Shown piece by piece: positions 1 to 5,087 of a stretch of DNA of 5,087 nucleotides. Source of the stretch: Bordetella parapertussis (GTDB lineage: Bacteria > Pseudomonadota > Gammaproteobacteria > Burkholderiales > Burkholderiaceae_C). The notes under the pieces were generated by a model, which searched no databases, was not told the DNA's origin, and was given only the letters and a program-made list of their open reading frames with translations. The DNA lies in assembly GCA_943328885.2 (NCBI GenBank), contig CALQBT020000231.1, positions 1-5,087 on the forward strand, given 5' to 3'. A program made the translations under genes and the position numbers. The first letter of the stretch is position 1; each line of letters starts with the position of its first letter.

Positions 1-34
1 TGGCTTCGGTGGCCTCAGGCCGACAGCAGCGACC

Positions 35-1783
35 TCAGACGATGGGGATCCGCCTGGCCGCCAGCGCGGCCGGCGAGATCACGTCCATGTCGAGCGGCAC
101 GCGCCAGCGCTCGGTCAAGCGCACCTTGGGCTCGGCCTGGCTGTCGTTCGCGCCTTCCAGCACAAAGCCCTCGTAGCCCTTGGTCATGACCTCGTTGCAG
201 CGGTTGACGTAAATCGGAAAGCCGCCGATGTAAGGCATGAACACGCGCAGCCGACCAGGCACGTTGGTGCCCACGTACCATGAACTGCAGGTCGAGCGCA
301 GCGAGACCTTCGACACCTCGTTGACATGCTCGACCCAATCGTCTTCGTAGGTCCTGAGCGGCTCGATGGTCTGCGCGCCGACGTCGCGCAGGTGGGCGAT
401 GCAGTCGGCGATCCAGTCGACATGCTGTTCGATCGCCTGTATCAGGCTCGCGAGCACCGAAGGGCTGCCCGGTCCGGCGATCACGAACATGTTCGGGAAT
501 CCTTCGGCGCCCAGGCCGAGGTAGGTGCGCGGCCCGGCCTGCCATTTTTCGCTGAGGGTCTGCCCGCTCTTTCCGGTGATCCGGATCCGGCTGAACGAGC
601 CCGTCATGGCGTCGAAACCCGTGGCGCAAACGACCGCGTCCAGCGGATATTCCGTCCCATTGGCCACGACCCCTTGCCGAGTGAAGCGTTCGACCGGACG
701 CTTGGAGACGTCGACCAGCTTGACATGCGGCAGGTTGTAGGTCTCGAAATAGCCGGTGTCCACGCACAAGCGCTTGCAGCCAAAAATGTTGTCCGGACTC
801 AGCAGCGCAGCGGTCTCAGGGTCTTTCACGAGCGCGCGGATTTTGCGGCGCGCAAAATCGGCGATGGTGTCGTTGGCTTCCTTCTCGAACAACAGATCGC
901 CATACGCGCCGAGGAAAGGCAAGCCGCCACGCGCCCAGGATTCCTCGTACTTGCGTTCGCGCTCTTCGGGCGTTGCGGTGAGCGCCGGCTGCATGCTGTA
1001 CGGAAAATAAACCCCGGTCGGCCGGGCCCTTGCCTTGGCGCGCAGTGCCGGGTAGTCGGCCTTGGCCGCGAGTTCGGCCTCCGGGCTGATCTTGGCGTTG
1101 CGGGCGGGCACCGAATAAGCCGCCGTGCGCTGGAACACCGTCAGCGCGGCGGCGTGGCTGGCGATCATCGGGATCGACTGGATCGCTGAGGACCCGGTGC
1201 CGATCACCCCCACGCGCAGCCCTGTGAAATCCACGCCCTCATGTGGCCATTCGCCGGTGTGATAGACCGGGCCCTGAAAGTCTGACAGGCCCTCGAATTG
1301 CGGCTTGTTCGCGGCCGACAGGCAGCCCACAGCGAGGATGAAGAACTGCGCGCTGACGCGGTCGCCGCCATCGGTCTCGACCGACCAGCGCTTTGCGCCT
1401 TCATCGAATGTCGCCGCGGTCACGCGGGTGTCAAAGCGCATGTCACGCCGCAGGTCAAAGCGGTCAGCGACATGGTTGGCGTAGGCGAGGATCTCGGGCT
1501 GCGGAGAATACTTTTCAGACCAATGCCAATCCTGGTCGAGCGCCGGCGAAAACGAATAGGAGTACTGCATGCTCTCGACATCGCAGCGCGCCCCCGGGTA
1601 GCGGTTCCAGTACCAGGTGCCGCCGACATCGCCGCCCGCCTCGTAGACGCGCACCGACAAACCCATCCCGCGCAGGCAATGCAGCATGTACATGCCGGCG
1701 AAGCCTGCACCGACGATCACGACGTCAAACTGAGCGTCGCGCTCCGACGCTCGACTTTGGCCTGCTGCTGGTGCGGAATTCAT
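35..1783 (-). CDS. Baeyer-Villiger-type flavin-containing monooxygenase (class B, FAD/NADPH)
   Basis: The gene encodes a 582-residue cytoplasmic flavoprotein. This family uses FAD, NADPH and O2 to insert oxygen next to a ketone carbonyl, giving an ester or lactone. Visible motifs, in order, are: an N-terminal FAD Rossmann motif GAGFAG at residues 25-30; [15 protein letters not shown] at 54-68, typical of the cyclohexanone monooxygenase group; the Baeyer-Villiger fingerprint F169-x-G171-xxx-H175-xxx-W179-P180; the NADPH motif GTGSSA at 195-200; K337-R338, where R338 matches the catalytic arginine of phenylacetone monooxygenase; and a second dinucleotide-domain ATGFD motif. The C-terminal region ([10 protein letters not shown], then MPYIGGFP) resembles the branch acting on large cyclic or long-chain ketones, but the substrate cannot be read from sequence. 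The ATG at 1783 puts the FAD motif at the usual distance and has a GGGA ribosome-binding site 6-9 bases upstream. The frame stays open to a TTG at 1921, but that extension is low-complexity and unlike the family. The gene is codirectional with mnmE but separated by 230 bases, so it is probably transcribed on its own. Confidence 0.93.
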   Translation of the reverse strand: MNSAPAAGQSRASERDAQFDVVIVGAGFAGMYMLHCLRGMGLSVRVYEAGGDVGGTWYWNRYPGARCDVESMQYSYSFSPALDQDWHWSEKYSPQPEILAYANHVADRFDLRRDMRFDTRVTAATFDEGAKRWSVETDGGDRVSAQFFILAVGCLSAANKPQFEGLSDFQGPVYHTGEWPHEGVDFTGLRVGVIGTGSSAIQSIPMIASHAAALTVFQRTAAYSVPARNAKISPEAELAAKADYPALRAKARARPTGVYFPYSMQPALTATPEERERKYEESWARGGLPFLGAYGDLLFEKEANDTIADFARRKIRALVKDPETAALLSPDNIFGCKRLCVDTGYFETYNLPHVKLVDVSKRPVERFTRQGVVANGTEYPLDAVVCATGFDAMTGSFSRIRITGKSGQTLSEKWQAGPRTYLGLGAEGFPNMFVIAGPGSPSVLASLIQAIEQHVDWIADCIAHLRDVGAQTIEPLRTYEDDWVEHVNEVSKVSLRSTCSSWYVGTNVPGRLRVFMPYIGGFPIYVNRCNEVMTKGYEGFVLEGANDSQAEPKVRLTERWRVPLDMDVISPAALAARRIPIV

Positions 1784-1788
1784 GCGCG

Positions 1789-1792
1789 TCCC
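1789..1792 (-). promoter_or_regulatory. Ribosome-binding site of the monooxygenase
   Basis: On the minus strand GGGA lies 6-9 bases before the ATG at 1783. It is a short but well-placed Shine-Dalgarno core. It favours this ATG over the TTG at 1921, which would add 46 residues of unrelated sequence before the FAD-binding strand. Confidence 0.5.
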
Positions 1793-1815
1793 GTTGGCTG
1801 TGATGAGGGTTCTAA

Positions 1816-1830
1816 GGCTCTTCAAGAGCC
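1816..1830. repeat. Perfect 7-bp inverted repeat, operator-like
   Basis: GGCTCTT-C-AAGAGCC is a perfect inverted repeat with a single central base. It lies 33 bases upstream of the monooxygenase ATG, just downstream of a possible -10 box at 1836-1841. The tight symmetry suits a dimeric repressor site better than an RNA hairpin, because a one-base loop is sterically impossible without opening inner pairs. No regulator gene is visible, so the operator role is inferred from position and symmetry only. Confidence 0.4.
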
Positions 1831-1857
1831 GATCGATTCTACTGCCGAGGGATCGGC
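1828..1857. repeat. Inverted repeat GCCGATC/GATCGGC around a possible -10
   Basis: The arms GCCGATC (1828-1834) and GATCGGC (1851-1857) are perfect complements separated by 16 bases. The left arm shares GCC with the palindrome at 1816-1830, so the two repeats are nested. The candidate -10 hexamer lies in the gap between the arms. This could be a second operator half-site pair or a leader hairpin. Chance in GC-rich DNA is also possible. Confidence 0.35.
1836..1841 (-). promoter_or_regulatory. Possible -10 box of the monooxygenase promoter
   Basis: The minus strand reads TAGAAT, one mismatch from the sigma-70 consensus TATAAT, about 52 bases before the monooxygenase ATG. At 16-18 bases upstream there is no good -35 hexamer (GATGCA or neighbours), so a promoter here would be weak or activator-dependent. 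A start point about seven bases downstream would fall at the edge of the palindrome at 1816-1830. Confidence 0.25.
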
Positions 1858-1965
1858 TTGCATCGCCCTGCCCGGGCCGCGGGGTGAATCGTCGTCCTGC
1901 CGCCAACAGCGCCCAAGGCAACAGACCTCGCCGTTTCTCTCGCCTTGCATCCCAAGACAGTCCGC

Positions 1966-1979
1966 CGAATAACGAATAA
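1966..1979. repeat. Tandem 7-bp direct repeat in an AT-rich patch
   Basis: The heptamer CGAATAA occurs twice back to back (minus strand TTATTCG twice). It is followed by AATCAT, making an AT-rich island of about 20 bases in otherwise GC-rich DNA. It sits about 35 bases past the mnmE stop. A run of five T on the minus strand is present here, but no stable GC stem precedes it, so I do not call a terminator. It could be part of an upstream promoter region for the monooxygenase. Confidence 0.4.
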
Positions 1980-2013
1980 AAATCATGGGCGAGGCGCTGT
2001 GTGGCAACTGACC

Positions 2014-3438
2014 TTATTTGCCGATGCAGAAGTTGCCGAAGATCTCCCCGAGCAGATCGTCCGAGCTGAAAGCCCCGGTGATCTCGCTCAGTGCGTCGTG
2101 CGCCAGGCGCAGCTCTTCGGCGAACAACTCGAGCGCGGTGTCGCCCACGGCTGCTTGTTCGTGCGCTGCCGCCAGGTGGGCCTGGGTTCGCTGCAGCGCC
2201 AGCAAGTGGCGCTTGCGGGCGATGAAAACGCCTTCGGTGGCGGCCTGCCAGCCGGCGCGCGCCAGCAGCGCCTGGCGCAGCGCGTCCAGGCCGGCGCCGG
2301 TGCGGGCCGACAGCGTGAGCCCATCGTCGGCGTGGGCGGTGGCGGCATCGGCCTTGTTGTGCACATGGACGATGTGGGCGCCTGCCGCGCCGCCTGCGTC
2401 CAGGCGCCGAGCGATCGCGTCCTCAGCCGCCTCGTAGTCGAGCTGGCCACGCCGCGTCAGGTCGTGCAGAAAGATCACCGCGTCGGCCTGCGCGATCGCG
2501 TCCCAGCTGCGCGCGATGCCGATGCGCTCGACCTCGTCGGCAGTCGCGCCTTCGGCGCGCAGCCCGGCGGTGTCGATCACGTGCAGCGGCACGCCCTCGA
2601 TCTGTATCGTCTGGCTGACCTTGTCGCGGGTGGTGCCCGGGATCGCGGTGACGATCGCCAGCTCGGCGCCCGCCAGCGCGTTGAGCAGCGAGCTCTTGCC
2701 CACGTTGGGCTGTCCGGCCAGCACCACCTGCAGGCCCTCGCGCAGCAGCGCGCCCTGGCGGGCACGCGCCATCACGCCCGCCAGCGTGGCGGTGATCGCG
2801 GCAAGCTGGCCATGGGCGTCGGCTTGCTGCAGAAAGTCGATCTCTTCTTCGGGGAAATCGAGCGTCGCTTCGACCAGCGTTCGCAGCCGGACGATGCGCT
2901 GGCGCAAGGCCTCGATCTGCTGTGAGAATTCACCCGACAGCGAGCGCCCGGCCGAGCGCGCCGCGGCCTCGGTGCTGGCGTCGATCAGGTCGGCCACGGC
3001 TTCGGCCTGGGCCAGGTCGAGCTTGTCGTTGAGAAAAGCGCGCTGCGTGAACTCGCCCGGCTCGGCCAGCCTCAGCCTGGCCAGCCCAGGCTGGTCGCTG
3101 CCAGCGTCGATCTCGGCAGCGGCCTCCAGGCAGCGCGCCAGCAGCAGCTGCAGCACCACCGGGCCGCCATGGGCTTGCAGCTCGAAGACGTCCTCGCCGG
3201 TGTAGGAGTGCGGCGCCGGAAACCACAGCGCCAGCCCCTGGTCGATGGGCTGACCGTCGGCTGCCTTGAACGGTCCGTAAGCGGCCTGGCGCGGCGCTGG
3301 CAGGCGGCCACACAGCGCGACGAGCAGCGGCGCGATGCCGAGCCCCGAGACCCGCACGATGCCCACTGCGCCGCGCCCGGGGGCGGTGGCGATGGCGGCG
3401 ATCGGGTCTTGGGAGTGGGGCACAAACACCCGGCGCAT
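2014..3438 (-). CDS. mnmE: tRNA uridine-5-carboxymethylaminomethyl modification GTPase MnmE
   Basis: The gene encodes a 474-residue cytoplasmic GTPase. With MnmG it installs the aminomethyl or carboxymethylaminomethyl group on wobble U34 of several tRNAs, using methylene-tetrahydrofolate. The N-terminal folate-binding domain starts at [17 protein letters not shown] (11-27). A helical domain follows, with [15 protein letters not shown] around 128-142. It is interrupted by the G domain: G1 GQPNVGKS 242-249, G2 TTRD 269-272, G3 DTAG 289-292, G4 NKAD 361-364. N245 matches the potassium-binding Asn of the Escherichia coli enzyme and E304 (in DEVER) its catalytic Glu. The protein ends in the invariant C471-I-G-K474. 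Length is normal for the family. The ATG at 3438 has no evident Shine-Dalgarno; GTG codons at residues 4 and 6 are alternative starts still upstream of the conserved domain. It lies downstream of yidC, as in many bacteria. Confidence 0.98.
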   Translation of the reverse strand: MRRVFVPHSQDPIAAIATAPGRGAVGIVRVSGLGIAPLLVALCGRLPAPRQAAYGPFKAADGQPIDQGLALWFPAPHSYTGEDVFELQAHGGPVVLQLLLARCLEAAAEIDAGSDQPGLARLRLAEPGEFTQRAFLNDKLDLAQAEAVADLIDASTEAAARSAGRSLSGEFSQQIEALRQRIVRLRTLVEATLDFPEEEIDFLQQADAHGQLAAITATLAGVMARARQGALLREGLQVVLAGQPNVGKSSLLNALAGAELAIVTAIPGTTRDKVSQTIQIEGVPLHVIDTAGLRAEGATADEVERIGIARSWDAIAQADAVIFLHDLTRRGQLDYEAAEDAIARRLDAGGAAGAHIVHVHNKADAATAHADDGLTLSARTGAGLDALRQALLARAGWQAATEGVFIARKRHLLALQRTQAHLAAAHEQAAVGDTALELFAEELRLAHDALSEITGAFSSDDLLGEIFGNFCIGK

Positions 3439-3453
3439 TGTCAGCGAACAATG
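3436..3453 (-). repeat. Inverted repeat overlapping the mnmE start codon
   Basis: CATTGT (3436-3441) and ACAATG (3448-3453) are perfect 6-base complements around a 6-base loop. On the mnmE transcript the downstream arm contains the annotated AUG, so the start codon could be paired. The stem is short and only moderately GC-rich, so it would be weak. It coincides with the lack of a recognisable ribosome-binding site. A regulatory role is speculative. Confidence 0.3.
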
Positions 3454-3643
3454 TCCGAGCCTGGCCTTTGGCCCATCGCAGATGGTGCGGGGTGGAGCGC
3501 TGGGGGGCCCGCGTGAGCCCCGTCAGAACACGCCAGGGCCGGTGCTGGTGGGCGCCGGGCTTGCAAACCCCGGCTCAAGCGCCAGCCACCGATGCCGTGC
3601 CAGCCGTCACGCACGCCGGCCGTGCACTGGCGGGCGCCGCTGA
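3439..3643. other. yidC-mnmE spacer with small GC-rich hairpins
   Basis: This 205-base spacer has no gene that I can support on either strand. It contains short inverted repeats: GGGGC/GCCCC at 3504-3521, GCCGGG/CCCGGC at 3554-3574 (6 pairs, one mismatch, then 2 more pairs), and GCACG/CGTGC at 3611-3625 just past the yidC stop. None is followed on the minus strand by a T run, so there is no intrinsic terminator. No convincing -35/-10 pair for mnmE is visible. Readthrough from yidC into mnmE is therefore plausible. Confidence 0.5.
3554..3574 (-). repeat. Hairpin in the yidC-mnmE spacer
   Basis: On the minus strand the arms GCCGGG and CCCGGC enclose nine bases, in which two further A-T pairs can form after a C-C (plus) or G-G (minus) mismatch. 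It is the strongest stem in this spacer. The sequence after it on the transcript is GC-rich with no U tract, so it is more likely an RNA-stabilising or processing stem than a terminator, or simply a by-product of base composition. Confidence 0.35.
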
Positions 3644-5087
3644 CTATGCGACGCCGAGCTTCCTGTTGATGTACCACTGCTGGGCAATGCCCAGGATGTT
3701 GTTGGTCAGCCAGTACAGCACCAGGCCTGCGGGGAAGTAGAAGAACATCACCGAGAACACCAGCGGCATGATCCACATCATCTTGGCCTGCACCGGATCG
3801 GGTGGCGTCGGGTTCAGCCAGGTCTGGAACATCGTCGACGCTGTCATCAGCAGCGGCAGGATGAAATACGGGTCCTTGGTCGACAGGTCATGGATCCAGC
3901 CTATCCAGGGCGCGTTGCGCATCTCGACGGTCGACAGCAGCACCCAGTACAGCGCGATGAAGAACGGCATCTGCACGAAGATCGGCAGGCAGCCGCCCAG
4001 CGGGTTGACCTTTTCCTCGCGGTAGATCCGCATCATCTCTTGCTGCATCTGCTGCGGCTTGTCCTTGTAGCGCTCGCGCATGTCCATCACCTTGGGGTTG
4101 ATGGCCTTCATCTTGGCCATCGACTTGTAGGCGTGGGCGTTGAGCGCGTAGAACGCGATCTTGAGCAACACCACCAGCGCGACGATCGCCCAGCCCCAGT
4201 TGCCGATCATCTTGTGCAGCTGGTCGAGCAGCCAGTACAGCGGCTTGGACAGGATGGTCAGCCAGCCGTAGTCCTTGACCAGCTCCAGCCCGGGCGCCAG
4301 GGACTCGAGCTTGTTCTCTTCGTGCGGGCCGGCGAACAGCGTCGCGCTGTGGCTCTTGCTCGCGCCTGCGGCGACGTCGCCCAGCGGCAGCACCATCGCG
4401 ATCGAGTACAGGTTGTCGCTGACCTTGGCGGTGCGGAACTCACGCACCACTTTCTCAGGGGCAAGCCAGGCGCTGGCAAAGTAATGCTGGACCATCGCCA
4501 CCCAGCCGGCGTCGGCGGTCTTGTCGTGCTCGGCCGACTTCTTCTCGATCTCCTTGAACTCTATCTTCTTGAACTTGTTCAGCTCGGTGTACATCGCCGG
4601 GCCGGTGAAGGTGGAGTAGAAGCTCGACTCGCCCTCAGGCGGGTTGCCGTCTCGTGTGAGCTGCAGGTAAAGCTGAGGCGAGATCGTCGCGGCCGAGCCG
4701 TTGCGCAACTCGTGCTTGACCGCCACGGTGTATTCGCCGCGCGTGAAGGTGTAGGTCTTGACCAGCTTGATGCCGTCGACTTCGGGCGACTCGAAGCTCA
4801 CACTGAGTTCCTTGGCGCCGTCTTTGAGCGTGCGCTCACCCGGCAGCGCCTGCATCAGCGTCAGGTGGTTGGGCAGGTTGATGCCGGCCTGGGTGGTGAT
4901 CAGCCCGGTCTGCGCCAGGTAGACCCGCTTGGCGCTGTGGTCGAACAGCAGCACATGTTGCTTGTCGTCGGCCGCGTCAGAATACTTCAGCAACTCCAAG
5001 CGCACCAAGTCGCCGCCGCGGCTGTCGAGCGTGGCCTTGAACACGTCGGTGGTGACCGTGACCTTCTCGCCCCCGGTCGCCGCTGAA
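3644..5087 (-). CDS. yidC: Membrane protein insertase YidC (N-terminus beyond the window edge)
   Basis: About 480 C-terminal residues are visible; the reading frame runs off the right edge, so the first membrane helix and the true start are missing. YidC inserts and folds inner-membrane proteins, alone or with SecYEG. The visible part begins in the large periplasmic domain (beta-rich, about the first 260 residues). The conserved insertase core follows, with membrane helices near 4136-4198 (WGWAIVALVVLLK), 3929-3997 (GGCLPIFVQMPFFIALYW), 3818-3871 (PYFILPLLM) and 3707-3775 (MPLVFSVMFFYFPAGLVLYWL). The cytoplasmic loop after the first of these carries SMAKMKAINPK and ends at EEKVNPLGG, both family hallmarks. 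The groove arginine of E. coli (R366) is a lysine here (codon 4160-4162). The protein ends shortly after the last helix at NRKLGVA. The codon at 5042-5044 is GTG, an internal valine and not the start. The gene lies directly upstream of mnmE. Confidence 0.97.
   Translation of the reverse strand, partial: SAATGGEKVTVTTDVFKATLDSRGGDLVRLELLKYSDAADDKQHVLLFDHSAKRVYLAQTGLITTQAGINLPNHLTLMQALPGERTLKDGAKELSVSFESPEVDGIKLVKTYTFTRGEYTVAVKHELRNGSAATISPQLYLQLTRDGNPPEGESSFYSTFTGPAMYTELNKFKKIEFKEIEKKSAEHDKTADAGWVAMVQHYFASAWLAPEKVVREFRTAKVSDNLYSIAMVLPLGDVAAGASKSHSATLFAGPHEENKLESLAPGLELVKDYGWLTILSKPLYWLLDQLHKMIGNWGWAIVALVVLLKIAFYALNAHAYKSMAKMKAINPKVMDMRERYKDKPQQMQQEMMRIYREEKVNPLGGCLPIFVQMPFFIALYWVLLSTVEMRNAPWIGWIHDLSTKDPYFILPLLMTASTMFQTWLNPTPPDPVQAKMMWIMPLVFSVMFFYFPAGLVLYWLTNNILGIAQQWYINRKLGVA

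Noticed and set aside
11..21. GGCCTCAGGCC palindrome just past the monooxygenase stop
   Set aside because: The stem is only four pairs with a three-base loop and has no T run after it on the minus strand, so it is not a credible terminator.
1784..1921. 46-residue N-terminal extension of the monooxygenase from a TTG at 1921
   Set aside because: The extension is Arg/Gly/Leu-rich and unlike the family. It would place the FAD motif about 70 residues in and cover the operator-like repeats. The ATG at 1783 has a ribosome-binding site.
1980..2013. Intrinsic terminator after mnmE
   Set aside because: A run of five T is present on the minus strand, but the sequence before it (CAGCGCCTCGCCCATGA) cannot form a stable stem.
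1945..2925. 326-codon open frame on the plus strand opposite mnmE
   Set aside because: It overlaps the conserved G domain and C-terminus of mnmE and has a biased Gln/Arg/Gly/Ala composition with no recognisable motif. It is a shadow of mnmE.
3438..3740. Small plus-strand open frames over the yidC-mnmE spacer
   Set aside because: They have low-complexity, Arg/Ala/Pro/Trp-rich translations, overlap the end of yidC, and have no ribosome-binding site or motif.
3890..5086. 398-codon open frame on the plus strand opposite yidC
   Set aside because: It is wholly antisense to a confidently identified gene. The translation is rich in Val, Leu, Arg, His, Gln and Asp with no domain motif, as expected from the third-position GC bias of the real gene.

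Overview
The window holds three genes, all read from the minus strand, in GC-rich DNA. In transcription order they are yidC (cut by the right edge), mnmE (complete), and a Baeyer-Villiger-type flavin monooxygenase (complete). The order yidC-mnmE is the classic bacterial chromosomal neighbourhood rpmH-rnpA-yidD-yidC-mnmE. The high GC content and the protein sequences suggest a betaproteobacterium, probably in Burkholderiales. That placement comes from remembered sequence character and was not tested by a search.

Layout from right to left. Positions 3644-5087 encode most of YidC, the inner-membrane insertase; its N-terminal signal-anchor helix lies outside the window. Positions 3439-3643 are a GC-rich spacer of about 205 bases with several small hairpins but no clear terminator or promoter. 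Positions 2014-3438 encode MnmE, the tRNA wobble-uridine modification GTPase, with every G motif and the C-terminal Cys-Ile-Gly-Lys intact. Positions 1784-2013 are a 230-base spacer. It carries a tandem heptamer and, just upstream of the monooxygenase, two overlapping inverted repeats around a possible -10 box. Positions 35-1783 encode a 582-residue class B flavoprotein monooxygenase with the full Baeyer-Villiger fingerprint. Positions 1-34 hold no gene.

yidC and mnmE are housekeeping genes. The monooxygenase is the accessory element: it does not belong to the conserved cluster, has its own leader, and probably serves catabolism of a cyclic or long-chain ketone. No partner gene for such a pathway is visible. 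I see no new biological system here. The observations worth a second look are the operator-like leader of the monooxygenase, a possible hairpin over the mnmE start codon, and small sequence departures in MnmE and YidC.
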